DNA of 64,000 bases from Bryoerythrophyllum caledonicum. Its lineage: Eukaryota > Streptophyta > Bryopsida > Pottiales > Pottiaceae. The stretch covers positions 44,545,527-44,609,526 of the forward strand of contig OZ020514.1 in the NCBI GenBank assembly GCA_963971425.1, read 5' to 3'. The translations under genes were made by a program, and so were the position numbers. The notes under the pieces were generated by a model. The model was given only the letters and a program-made list of their open reading frames with translations, did no database searches and was not told where the DNA came from. This document shows positions 32,856-44,817 of the stretch, piece by piece (position 1 is the stretch's first letter; each line of letters begins with the position of its first letter).

Positions 32856-33487
32856 CTATAAGAATTGGTAACAACGGCTCTTGTATGAGTAGAGAAACCA
32901 TATTGCCCACAGCCATGTTGCTCTATGGCGCCATTTTTCCAAACATTCGAGACACCAAAGAGAATATTGCATGCTCCCTTTGAGCATGACTACCTCCATG
33001 CTGGTTTTTTGTTTTGCAAGGAGCTCTTTGTGTTGTTCCTGTCGCCTTGCCTGTTCTCTAGCATGCTCCTTCTCTTGATTTTCTAGCATCTTCACCAACG
33101 TCTTCACGTCACCGCCATGTCAACTTGAGGAGCAGGAGGGGACACAGACTGCGCGAGGAACGGTGACACTGAAGCAACTCTTTGCCACTTCCGAGGTGGA
33201 GTACCAATGATGGTACGCGCAGTAGGAGCTGGTGATGGTCGATCGTCATCGTTGGCCGTTTCATCATTGTGGGACAGCTTGTTGACAGCCTCTTCTAACT
33301 TCTCATATTTGTACTCCAAGGCTGGTTCAAATGGCCCCACATTATCCAAAAAAAGATTGCACTGCCAAAGAGGAGGAAAATGGAACCGCCATCCTCTCTC
33401 ATCAACCCCTAAGTTACCGTGACAATTTAACACCAAAAACACTCCAAAATTGTTGGATTCTAGTGCAATGAACAAAGAAGGAATCAA
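32856..33487 (-). CDS. Unrecognised minus-strand ORF pair
   Basis: The frame 33487-33104 contains ERGWRFHFPPLWQCNLFLDN, then EYKYEKLEEAVNKLSHNDE, and ends in a Pro/Ser-rich tail. The frame from 33107 contains LENQEKEHAREQARRQEQHK, a charged coiled-coil-like stretch. The two overlap by a few bases and could be one gene with a frameshift or short intron. I do not recognise the family. It could be a gag-like or accessory protein of the neighbouring elements. Confidence 0.3.
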
Positions 33488-33589
33488 AAACTTTGATTTC
33501 TAGTTCTGACCGAAGGATCTCAATTAAGACTTATTCAATAACATACTCACAAAATTTCATAAACTTTGTTTTCTCGTACTGGCTTCCTA

Positions 33590-34348
33590 CCCTTCCAAGA
33601 GACCTTGAAAGGATACTTAATGAAGTCACCATCTAAATTTTTTAAAATGGCTTTGTTGAGAATCAAAGCCAGCTTGGCTTTCTCGCTGTACATTGCATTA
33701 TCTTCTACTATACATATGCAGAAAGTCCCGAAGTATTAAATCTGCAAGTCAATGAACAGATGTACGACACCATATGAATCAGCTCAACTCAATTTGATTG
33801 TGTAAACTCAGATTGACTGGATGTGCTATGCAAGTCAAATCAGGTCGACTTGTGCAGATCCGAGCTTAGATTCAGCTTCAGTTGAGCTAGGTCTGCAGCT
33901 GAATTAAAGCGGTCACGAAGGAACTTGCATAAAGGAAGAAGCAAATTCATGAAGCATTGATGTTTAGGCAATTTAACTTGACTAGAGCTAATTGTGATTC
34001 ACTTACTACTGATACGACAATGAACTTTGTGCCTACAAACGTTGAGAAGTCTAGGTCACCAGGCTTGCACCAATCTCCCAAAATTTTAAAGTAGAACTTC
34101 ATCATCTCTGATTTGTTGACGCAATACTCCACTTCTAGGTATTTGTGGAGCTTGGTATTTGTGAGGTGATCCAGCGAAGCAAACTCCCTTGGAATTGCGA
34201 GGTTATCTGAAGCAGGCTTCTGGACGAGCCAAATCAGTTCCACAAGTTCCTTGGCCATCATGTCGTTGGTAGAATAGTCGTCCAACTGCTCGTACTTTCC
34301 ATGGATGTACGTAGAACTGAATTTTCTGGAGCCCCCTGAAAATAGCAA
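33590..34348 (-). CDS. Unrecognised minus-strand ORFs
   Basis: The frame 34348-33947 (133 residues) contains YIHGKYEQLDDYSTNDMMAK and FYFKILGDWCKPGDLDF. A further downstream stretch (about 33700-33590) reads LALILNKAILKNLDGDFIKY. Composition is coding-like, but no motif is recognised. It may be the upstream part of the same minus-strand gene as the ORFs at 32856-33487. Confidence 0.3.
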
Positions 34349-35632
34349 GTACTCTACGTGAAGAAAAACCTGAAATTTAGTCTTGTGATTTCCAAGAATT
34401 TAAAACCACGTCACAATCGATGCTTTCCGGCATTCTCTTTGCACAATGTCTTCATAAACTCCCAAAAGAACGGTTTAAGTACTACCGCCCATTTACCTTA
34501 GTTCAGTAGTCCAGTTCTCGGAACTCACGAGTGATCCAACACGTTTACCAACGTTTAGATAGACATAAGCAATCTGCTTATTGTACACCGAGTGATCCAA
34601 CTCAAGACTCAACCGGACGCAGCATCATCAATACAGGCTTCGGCCGTAGCTGCAGAAGTTGTGTCATCAGTACTAGACACCGTGTCTGTAGACAGTGACT
34701 AGAGGTTCCTTCTGGAAGTAGTCTTGACTTAGTGCCATCACGCACATCCTAGAAAGCAACAGCTGCTTGTTGATCTACATGTTCGCAGAATACCTGTAAG
34801 ACACCTCAAAATAGTTAGCCCAGATGGAGTCCGTATTACAGAACAAAGACGTCGCTGATGTGACAATATTACAAGGCGTAATGAACTACGCATTCTGGTC
34901 CTTTAGAGTGATTACGGCACTCAAAGCAGAAAAGGTATGGTGCCTTGTAGACCTTGACTCGTTTCCACAGATCAGCTCACACGAAAGGCGAACGTGGACA
35001 ACGAAGCCTCCTCATGTCAATGGAGTTGCTCGCTGTCTCCTTGAGCAAGACGAGGACCGGATCCTACAACAGTGCCGAAGAACAGGAGCTTCTAGAAGAT
35101 CTAAAGAACAAGGCAGTACGTATCATCACCTACTCAGTTAAGGATTCCATACTCCCCCATATTATGCATCTTCCTAAACCCACGCAAATGAAGATTAAGT
35201 TGCGTGAATTGTACGAATCCAAGTCAACCAACAAAGGACTAACCCCTAGGTCGCAACTCTATAGCTTGAGAATGTCTAAAAAAACTAGTATGGATGAACA
35301 TCTAAAGAACATCAGCTCGTTGATAGCACAACTAGCAAACGTGAACGTGATCATTCCAGATGAGGAGTTGGTGGATCGGACTCTCACCAATCTGTCGAAC
35401 AGCCAATTAGAGGAATAGCAGCCAGTACGAGAAAACAATATCACTTACGGAGCTTGAGTCACTTCTGCTACAAGAAGATGGCAAGAAGGCCCGACGCCGT
35501 GACCGTGAGCAAGTCGAGATTGCACTTGCAACGACCGATGGCGGAGCATATCGTGGGGGACGCGGACGTAACTCACGAGGAAGAGAAAACCCCGGCCAAA
35601 ACCGCGGTCCAGGTCGTTGGTATGGGCAGTAC

Positions 35633-35911
35633 CGCGCGGACAGGACATCCCCACGCTCGGACTTACCCGAGGTGGGCCCTGTCTTAATTGCATGGGCTCA
35701 TTTTTCTGGGCCTCCCATTTTTGGGGGGGTCAGAGGCTTTTTTTGGCTTTTTTTTTTACAACAATGGGGCCTACGGCTTGAATTTAATCTACACATCCCC
35801 CTTTGGCTACATTTAGGGCGTCATTCAAAAACAAAATAGGAGCCAGGTTTTGGCCCCACCACCTCGTCCCCACTCGGTAAGTCTGAGCGTAGGGGGTGTC
35901 CTGTCAAATCG
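35633..35911. mobile_element. 279-bp MITE with ~40-bp inverted ends (MULE-type)
   Basis: The left end CGCGCGGACAGGACATCCCC and the reverse complement of the right end CGATTTGACAGGACACCCCC continue to match for about 20 more bases (ACGCTCGGACTTACC). The 9-bp sequence GGGCAGTAC flanks it at 35624-35632 and 35912-35920. A 9-bp duplication fits Mutator-like elements. The interior is GC-poor and non-coding. It inserted into the gag region of the copia fossil, at the site also used by the hAT element. Confidence 0.75.
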
Positions 35912-35920
35912 GGGCAGTAC

Positions 35921-38900
35921 TAGCGATTTTTTTACAGACAAATTTTCGCCGGTAACTTACTTCTTTTTCACTTTGGCGAATTTTACACCAAGAATTTTCA
36001 CGGTTTTAGATCATATCTTCGCACGAATCGGTTTGGGGTCCCCGGTCACTTCGCCTGTCTCGCGCCCTAGCGAGACGTCTCCTCACCGTCGTGAGCCGCC
36101 CCTCTCGCTTCTCGGCCGCCATCACCCCACCTTGTCTCGTCCAAAGCGCGCCACACTCGCGTATTTCAGAGCGCGCCATCGCCAATTTGCACACACCCGA
36201 GATTAGCAGTAGTTCGTCAGCAATAGACGAGCGAAGTTACAGAGATCGCCATGTTTGAGAGGTTCTGTGGGGGTTTGTCGCCAAGGGAATTTTGGGTTGG
36301 TTGAAGGCGGCGCTGATCAGAGCGGGTGCGGCGTGGATTGGACTAGACTGCGTGGGGGAGCAATGGAGGAACCACGCCAGTTGGGGGAGTGATGGAGGCA
36401 GTGTCGTTTGCTGTAGCGCCGGTCGTGGCAGCGGCGTCTATGGTGCGTGTGCACATAAACCAGGGAGTTATCGCACCTTCGCCGTTTGTTTTCTCTTGTT
36501 CTTGTCGTCCTATTCAGGGTTTGCTCATGGCTCCGAAGCAACAGTCGTGTCTCTTGAAATTTTAGTACTACGGAAGAGTGCCGAGAGAGAGTTCACAAAT
36601 GATGGTTAAAGGGTTAGGGTGTGTCCGCGTGTCTTCTCAGGGTTCAGAGATAGACGAGGTGGAAGACGTCGCCTCAGCGACCCGCGTGATTGTTCTCACG
36701 GAGTCTGCGAAACCCACCGCTAGTTCAGACTCCGATGTTCAAATTTTGGAGGCTGCCGTTGATAGTCCCATGGTCAGGGCCACGCGGCGAAGGCGGCAGA
36801 GCTACGAACATAACCGGCACTTCGAGGACAGTTGGGCTGCACGCCTACCGCGGGCGGAGTCCGTGTTGGGGCGTGATGGACGTGTGTGTTAGGTGCGGTG
36901 CAAGGTTTGCTCCACCGTGGAGGGGCGTGAGAAGCTCCTTGTGCGGAAGCTGGACTCGCTGTGGAAGCATGTTGGGAGGAGGAAGGCGGTAATCGATTTT
37001 GGAAAAATCAAGAAAGGTGAGCATTATTTCTTGTCAACCTACTAGCACGTGAAGAATGAGCGCATATTTTTTGCACGAGGAGGTACGGAGATTGTCGCCC
37101 AACGAGTGATCAAAGGAGATACTCGGGAGAAGAAGAAATAATTGGAATAATTCCGGGTACTGTTATGGCTTCTCTGCCAGGGACGGCCAATGACCGACTT
37201 CGAGTCTACAGCGGCGTTGTTCCAGCAATTGGCGGTGCCGAACTGTCCTCGCAAGCATTGGAGCACAAGTGCGGGATGGGCCATGGCGGACAGCATGGGG
37301 TATGTACTTTCGGAGCACACCAAAAAAACCACACGTGAGTGTTCATTCTTTTTTATTTCTGCAGATGAGGTAACGACTATCGACCATGAGAGTTGGCTCT
37401 CTGTGCATGTTTATGTGGTGATTGGATTTGCAAGATGCAGTTTGTTATTGGCTTTATAACGTCTAGTTGATGGGAACGGTGCTCATGCTGTGAAGGAAGC
37501 TATCGTGTCTAATCTAACTTGCCATGGAGGGCTGGATGTGAAAGAAGTGGCAGAAAAATTAGTGTGTTTTGGTGCAGATGGTCTTGCCGTTTTCCAAGGT
37601 TCTCGATTTAGCGTGACGACGCAGTTGAAGGAGCAGATCGCTCCTTTCATGGTGGGGGTGCATTGCATGGCGCATCGCACAAATCTCGTAGTGGAGCCGC
37701 TCTCCAATCTGCTAGTCGTGGCAAAACTTGAATTGCTTTGCCAAGCCATGTGCGCGTATTTCAGCACCAATTCGAAGAAGCACCTTGAGTTTCAGAAGCT
37801 TGATGATATTGTGGAAACAAAGGGTTTGAGAATGCTCAAGAACGTGAAGACACGTTGGATCTCACTTCTTGAGCCGCTTAAACGAGTGATGGAGGAGTAC
37901 AAGACCCTCATAGAAAAGATGTGTGAAGATGGGACATTCAAGGAGCTTGCTCTCACTACGAAGCAGGCAGCCGCCATGGAGTCTGCAAAACTAAATTGCG
38001 ATTTGTTGTGTGATGTTGCAACGTTGTTGGCTTTACCATGCATCATGCCGTTGCTAGAGTTTGTGAATAGTTTGATGAAGTTTGCACAGTCTTCTCATGT
38101 GTTTGTTTTGGATTATGTGGCGGCTGTGAAGATATGCCAAGCGGAGCTCTATATGATGTATGTTGATTCGGAATCATCGTACCAAAGGCAACATTTTTAG
38201 ATGTTGTGCGATGTGAATGATGATCACTCGTACGCCATTGCGCAGGAGTGGGTGGTTGATCTTAACGACGGCTCGGAAAGCTTGGAATTCCGGATCAACG
38301 AGCATACTTATGTTGCACACATGTTGTGTGCTGTTTCAGGGAAGAAGCTCCCTCTGAGTCGGTCTGATTTTTTGCATGTGGTTACCTCGGTGAAAGGTGA
38401 GTGTAAGGATGTTGCTCAAAATGCTCATAAGCAAGTTGGAGAAGCGGTTCCCTGATTCCGCACTAATGAATGCTTTCTCTATCATCATTCCTCAGTTTTG
38501 GTTGCAGCAAAACTGTGATGAGCTATTTGGTCTTCACATAAAGACCCTGAGGCATCATTTTTGTGTTGTGAGGCACGTAAATCGGAGGATCAAAGAGAAC
38601 CCTGCAATGGTTCAAGTGGATCCCCTCTTGGATGCCCGGTCACTAGGGCTGCAGACTTCATTGTTCAAGTTAACAATGAAGTCGAACTGCACGGCAACGA
38701 TGGAGGAACCGCGTGACAAGAATCCGGTTACCAAGTTATGGGAGAAGGTGGGACAAAGCAGTCTCATGAGGTGCCACTTGTCCGAGTTTTTTAAACTCGC
38801 ATACATTGCCATATGTGTTGTGCTGGGCTGTGTGGAAGATGAGCGGACATTCTCCACACTTGGCTTCATGAAGTCAAAAGTCTGCAACCGCTTGGGCGGT

Positions 38901-39551
38901 CATCTAGATACCTGTGTGAAGCTCTTTGCTCAATCTTTTTTTCGCAGGATTTTTTTCCTTATGCGGCAACAATGACACACTAGAGGGATTGTTGTGAACG
39001 ACGAGGTGTTGGATTGTAATCTTACCTTCTGTTTCCATGATGACGGCAAGTGTTTGAAGTTTGAGATTTCGTGAACAAGTGTACTAATTGGATGTGGGGT
39101 GGGGGGGAGTGGCTGTTGCAATGGGCAAGGCCTTCTTGGCCAGGGTTCAATTCCCCTAGGCAGTAAGTGATTACGACGTCTTTTTTAATGTTGTCTTGGT
39201 GTCATGCTTGAGTTTATGTAACGTATCATTGGTATCATGTGTGTATTTGATTATGTTTGCATCATGTTTCTTCTTTGTCGCCATAACGGCACTTCAATTT
39301 TCATGTTTGTCGCCAGAGAAGATAAAATGTGTTCATTGAAGCAGCCAAAAGCGGTGTCATGAAACAATCAGGGAGCCACATTGCTTACATGTTGCACAAG
39401 CAAATGTTAAAAATAATTCGCCACTTCAGTCATTTTGAATCAATGTAGGAGCCAGATTTTCTTACTGATATCAAAAGAAAATCGCCAGGATTCAGTCCAC
39501 ACGTCTAGTAGCCACTTGCACGACCTCCGTAAAACAGTAAAAAAATCGCTG
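35921..39551 (+). mobile_element. hAT transposon, full length
   Basis: The 17-bp terminal inverted repeats are TAGCGATTTTTTTACAG at the left (35921) and, reverse-complemented, CAGCGATTTTTTTACTG at the right (ending 39551). The 8-bp duplication GGCAGTAC lies at 35913-35920 and 39552-39559. Both fit hAT rules (termini C/TAGNG, 8-bp target duplication). The element is 3,631 bp, carries one transposase gene, and sits inside the gag region of the copia fossil. Confidence 0.88.
36578..38975 (+). pseudogene. hAT transposase (ZNF862-like type), decayed
   Basis: One frame can be followed from 36578 to about 38450, then +1 to 38975, with about six in-frame stops (TAG and TAA) and one frameshift near 38400-38450. 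An N-terminal zinc finger reads VRCKVCSTVEGREKLLVRKL with WKHVGRRK (36890-36990). The RNase H-like core includes VCFGADGLAVFQG and IAPFMVGVHCMAHRTNLVVE (37560-37690). The C-terminal hAT dimerisation segment reads YIAICVVLGCVEDERTFSTL (38801-38860). This order is that of animal and plant ZNF862/C17orf113-like hAT proteins. The transposase would be about 800 residues. It is encoded in the same direction as the copia host element. Confidence 0.78.
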
Positions 39552-40533
39552 GGCAGTACCCACAATATTACAATGGCCAGAACGACGGCCAGAACTGGCA
39601 ATATGGACAAGCCAACTTTCAAAGACGCGGCACTACTAACAGCGGCTAACGCGGCAATGGTCGGAACTCCAATTCAGGTCAATTCCAAAATCCCACCAAT
39701 TCACAAGGTGCCTAGGTTGATAATCGCAGCAATGGGGCATGTCACGAATACGGCAGCTTCGAACACCGGGCTAACCAATGTGAGATACGTCAGCTCAAGA
39801 TATGCATTCGAGATTTGCGCATGGCGCAGGGATCAAACTCAGGCAGTTGGCCCAGCATTCAACACCGGTTCCTAGACAGTGGCGCCAGCACTCACGTCAC
39901 GGAAAACCAAAACCTTCTTAGAGATGATAGGACAGGTCCAAATTCCTATATTACCACAGCCAATGGCCGCACGCTTCCTGTAATGGCACAAGGTGCCTTA
40001 TTTTTACTAGGAAAAGGATCTCAAAAGTTTTCTATGTATTCGGGTTGTGTCAAAAACTACTTTCAATGGGCAAGTTCGCAAACGCAGGAGATTTCACACT
40101 ATTTGGACCTAGAAAGTGTTGGATTTTTGCACGGGGAAACTCTAACATAGTTATTCTTACTGGAACTAGATCTCGCAATAACAGTCTCTACCGCCTGGGC
40201 ACTACTCTTGCAGGCTCATCTAAGAGGATTATCCATCCTCCATTTCCCAATATCAATATCGCGGCTCTTTCCCCTCGTGGCCTAACCAAACAATGTCACT
40301 AAAAGATGGGCCATTTGAACTTTCAAACCTTGTACAGTCTATCTCGCCAAGACACAGTAGCTGATTTATCCCTTCCAAAAACATCCACCTGTGAGGCATG
40401 CATCTTGGGCAACCATCATACTCACCCTATTCCTAAACAAGTTACACAACAGACCTCCAGGCTTCTAAAGCTCATTCACTCCGACCTCTGCGGACTACTC
40501 CCACATACCTCTCTGATAGGAAACCGCTACATA

Positions 40534-41700
40534 CAGTCAGACCTCGATAAGTGTTAAACCTTTATACGCGTTATGGAGATTTCCGCTCCCTTGAAGACTA
40601 GTAAGTGTTATGTCTTAAGTGTTACACAATGTTGCGCTCCCGACTTTGATAATTTTACCTCTACAGCTCATTCACTCCGACCTTTGCAGACCTTTGCGGA
40701 CCACTGCAAAATTTCAAGAAGGTGCCCAATGAAATTTCAAAAAGGTGCCCAATGGAGGTGCCCAACGGTGTTGCAAAATTCTTGAAACTTTTCACCCATC
40801 CATGAGAAAATTGAAGCTCCTTCTTGTTAGCACGTCTAGGAAGTAAGGCGTAAAATCTCTTTGCAGCAGCCACCACAAGGTCATCAGATAATATTACATT
40901 ATTTTCCTGCACGGTCGTAAACCAAGTAAAAGTGGCTTCCTCTACTTCTGGGCATTGAGACTTGTGTAAGCGCTTGGAATCACCAAGGTGCCCAACGTCA
41001 AGTCCACATCAAAATTGTTGGAGACACACAGGAATTCTTTTAGTTTTTGTAGAAAATGAAGTCCTTCAAGAGCAGCAAAGGAAAGAGGTAGAGGAAGTGG
41101 CTGCTATATGGGAACAACTAAGTTTAATATCCTCTGAGACTAAGACCCCTAACATGAATGTTCAAGAGTATTTAATTTATGAGCTCGAGTTTGATTTGAA
41201 TAACCCTTATCAGCCCACTGATGAAAAAATTATTGAAATGCTTCCATCTCAACAACAAGGTAGTGAACACGAAGATAGTGATTCTGATGAAGCTAATCCT
41301 CACAATTTAGTAGAAGAAGTTGTAGGCTTTAAAGATGTAGGTAGTGCTATTCAAACTTTGAAGAAGATTTTGGAGCAAAGACCTAATGACACCATGTTAT
41401 TTGTTAGGAATATTGAAGCACTAGAAAAGGAAGTAGAATCTTGGCGTGTAGCTGAAACTCGTCAAAGTACTATTGATTCATTCTTTCGACGGACTTAGAT
41501 GAACAATGAATCAATATTTTGTAATTTCATTCATTTTTCTAGAAATGTTATGTACTTACCTTTTTAATTCTTCTAAGAGTTATTTTTAATAAGTGTTACA
41601 AATCATCGGCATCACCCTCTATAAGTGTTATGTGTTACTAGTGTCTAAGTGTTAACTAAAAGTATGCTCCCAACCCCTAACACTTATCGAGGTCTGACTG
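40534..41700. mobile_element. pogo/Tigger-like element, internally deleted
   Basis: Perfect 23-bp terminal inverted repeats CAGTCAGACCTCGATAAGTGTTA, flanked by TA on both sides (40532-40533 and 41701-41702). The interior holds two transposase remnants. On + (40990-41498) there is an acidic C-terminal tail ending RQSTIDSFFRRT, typical of Tigger/CENP-B-like transposases. On - (40912-40661) there is a helix-turn-helix piece, DDLVVAAAKRFYALLPR and FSHGWVKSFKN, typical of Tc5/CENP-B DNA-binding domains. The DDE core is missing. AAGTGTTA words recur near both ends as sub-terminal repeats. It inserted into the integrase part of the copia fossil. Confidence 0.85.
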
Positions 41701-44133
41701 TACTGACATTTATCAACAACTTCTCCAAACGCACATGGATATAGTTTTTAAACATGAAAAGTAACACATTTTCCACTTTCCAAGACTTTCAACAAATGGT
41801 GGAAAGGGAGATGTCGCTCTCAATCGCTCACTAACGCACAAATAGAGGAAGAGAATTTCTCTCCACCAAATTCAACTCTTATTGCACTAAACAAGGGACT
41901 TAACGTCACCTTACCGCACACACACCTCAACAAAACAATGTTGCGGAACGCAAAAAGAGACCTATGCGAGACCATGAGGACAATTTTATTTGAGGCACAC
42001 TTGCCAACAAGCTTATGGGAAGGAAGCTACTCGAACGACTAATTATTTAACAAACCGCATGCCACACCGCACCTTAGTTACCTCTACACCTATCGAACAT
42101 TACTCTGGTCGCAAGCCAAACATATCACATCTCAAGATTTTCGGGTGTAGATCCTATCTACACTTGAAGCACATCCACAAGCTCTAGCCAAAATCCTTAC
42201 CCTCCATTCTCGTTGGGTACGACGACCAATCTACGGCTCACAGATGTAATGACTACAGTCGCAAAAAATTATTATATCTCGGGACGTACAATTTGATGAA
42301 ACCACACTTGGAATACCCTCACCAATTATCATGCCAGACTCTACTTACAAAGATCTTGACAACTTCATACACCTGCATTTTACGGAACCCACTCTCAGCA
42401 ACCCAACATCCGACCTAGCAATGGAACCCGTCACTCGTTAAACCCTGGTTCGTTCGTTCCTTTACAAAGTCCACGCGTTTAATAAAGCAGAAAATCGAGC
42501 TGGAAGTCGTTAAAAATTTAGCGCGCTTTCTGCACGCGTTAAAAATTTAACGACCTCCGAGGCTTAACGCCGTGTTACGCGTGAAGCCCGAGTGCGAGGG
42601 CGTAACTATACACTCACACCTGAACTCTGAACCAAACAGCACTCTCAACGATCTCGGCATTCAGAACACGGCTCCTGCATCCACAACCAGTCCAATACCT
42701 ACCCCATCATCGGGCACATCCCCTGTGACCACAGCCCATCAACCATGTCCTCCAAAACCCGGGCCCCTCGGATTTCCATCTCGACGACCCGCCCGACCCC
42801 TGCCCTAGTCCGCAAACCTCAACCAGGCATCAACCGCGAGCTCCCAGTCCCACCAGCCCCGCAGACCTGCAGCCTTTCCCCAGCATCCAGAGACTTCTTC
42901 ACCGCTCCAGCGTCAGCTGCACAGACGTCATCGTTGACAGAAACCCCTCCCCCCGAATATGACGTTTCTCAAAACCATCCCCGCCGCTCTGCACGTTTCC
43001 GCAAGCAATCCGTAAAGCTCGACAACTATATTTTATCAGTTACTCCGGAAGAATTTGATATATGTCTTACTGAAGCAACACCCGATCTTATTGGTGACAA
43101 TATCACATAGAAACAGGCATTACAACACCCGGGATGGATCCAAGCAATCCAAGACGAAATGACATATTTACACGCCAACAACTGGAACTTAGTTCTCCTA
43201 CCCTTGGGAAAGAAACCAATTACTGTGAAATGGATCTATAAGACCAAATTGGCACTCTCCGGACAGGCACCTCGATAAAAAGCCCGACTTGTCGCTTCAG
43301 GATTCCAACAAAAACCAGGCATGGATTCTGATGAGGTATTTGCCCCGGTTGTTAAGTGGTCCACCATTCGCACATTAACAGCGCACGCTGCTCGCCTTGG
43401 TCAAGACATTCACCACCTGGATGTTAAGACAGCCTGTCTATATGTATAGTACTCTAAACGAGGAGGTCTACATCGAGCAACCCCAGGGTTTCGCAAAACC
43501 AGGATCCGAACACCTGGTATGTAAGCTTAAACGGGCTCTCCACGATTTGCGCCAGAGCCCACGCATGTGCTATGAAAGTATACATAACTTCCTTAGATCC
43601 AAGGATTTCACGCAAAGCCATAGTGACTATAACCTTTACTACAAAGGCAACGGAGACAACAAGACAATCCTGGTAGTCTAAGTTGATGACCTCTTTCTTA
43701 CGGGGGAACAAACATGACATCAACAAAATCAAGCAACAAATTAAGCATGAGTTTGATATCACCGACCTAGGCGTCATCACACGATATCTTGGTGTCCAAT
43801 TCAAGAAACTACGCGACGGAATGTTTTTAAATCAAACTCAATATGCATCAGAAATCCTCGCACAATGACAAGCTGTTGCCCAACGCACGTATATCTCCCC
43901 TCCGACATTATTCTTCAAAGCGACATGCAAGCTCCTCCGGTAGATGCCATTCTCTACTGCCAAATGGTTGGCCAACTCATTTTTTTGACAACCACCCGAC
44001 CAGACCTTGCCTGTCGGCCTTTCTTGAATCAGAATTAGTTCACTTAACTGATTACACAAACAATATTTTCCGGGCACGAATCCAACGTGCCTACGACAAA
44101 GTTGTACTTAAAAAAAAACCCAAACCCAATTAG

Positions 44134-44781
44134 AATCTAGACGACTTTGTCCTTCGTCAAGAACGCCTTCGTATACGGCGCCAGTTCCTTAGTAGGCTTA
44201 TTCTTGCTGTGCAAGAGCTTTGCCTCTGTAAAGAACGTTTTGTCGGGTTGCTCAAGAAGCATCCACATTGTTGTGACTTAGATTTGCTTGAAACGCTTCC
44301 AGCTCTCAACAATAAAATTGCCTCATGTGTCAAAAAAAAAGAAGCTATGGCTTAATCTTCTGCATTTCCTTGCACACGAGTTGCTTCCTCTTCCGTCACT
44401 CCATCCGCTCCTTCACGGTGTAGCAACTGTCAAAGGCGGAGGTGGGTGCTTCATGACCATCTTCGACCACTTGTCTCGCCGATTCTCCCCGGTCCAATTT
44501 TTAAAATGGTGGATCATCTTGACATAATCTGCTTTGCACATATTTCCAAGCCACTACAAAGAATCACAATTCAAAATGTCATCACTTGTTGACTGCCAAT
44601 TCAGCTTTTCCTTAAATTTTTGGAGGTCATTCGAGTCTACATCAATCAGCTCTCCTTTTGCGTATGCCACAATTAACTGACACCATAGTGCAAACGTTGC
44701 GTCTGATGCTATGATATTCTTAATCTTGTTGTCTAGGTCGAAAATATTGCCTTCCCTCCTGGATCCCAACTTCCTAGGCAT
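44134..44781 (-). CDS. Unrecognised minus-strand ORFs
   Basis: The frame 44781-44554 begins MPRKLGSRREGNIFDLDNKI and includes LWCQLIVAYAKGELIDVDSN. The frame continues past a stop with WLGNMCKADYVKMIHHFKNW. Another segment (about 44260-44140) reads MWMLLEQPDKTFFTEAKLLH. The composition is coding-like and the pieces are in order, suggesting a decayed gene between the copia fossil and the Tc1/mariner element. I see no known domain. Confidence 0.3.
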
Positions 44782-44817
44782 TTGGATATTTTTGTTTATC
44801 CTAATGGTTGCAAACTA

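Larger units (their letters stand above)
34824..44010 (+). mobile_element. Ty1/copia retrotransposon fossil with nested insertions
   Basis: Parts in copia order: a gag-like start (QGVMNYAFWSFRV near 34880); a zinc-knuckle region and protease (FLDSGASTHVT near 39868); a GAG-pre-integrase segment (TCEACILGNHHTHP near 40390) and integrase (to about 42300); a Pro/Ser-rich linker; reverse transcriptase (43130-43700, including VDDL); and the start of RNase H (TTRPDLAC near 44000). It is interrupted by a MITE and a hAT element in the gag region and by a pogo-type element in integrase. I could not identify either LTR. The element is broken in many places (well over ten), is truncated at the right, and is old enough to have received at least three later insertions. 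Confidence 0.8.

Noticed and set aside
33508-33530. Possible locus 2 palindrome (gaccgaaggatctc) outside locus 2
   Set aside because: Only the left half matches and it is isolated; not counted as part of the locus.
39085-39175. tRNA-like sequence (ggttcaattcccc, a B-box look-alike) near the 3' end of the hAT element
   Set aside because: I could not fold a cloverleaf or place a convincing A box. It may be a SINE-head remnant but is too weak to call.
42430-42590. Possible small insertion with a duplicated cgttaaaaattta word in the copia linker
   Set aside because: The inverted ends are not convincing and no target duplication could be set.
44010-44133. Possible gypsy-type integrase end (RAYDKVVLKKKP) on the plus strand
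   Set aside because: Too short, and the opposite strand has a better coding reading nearby.
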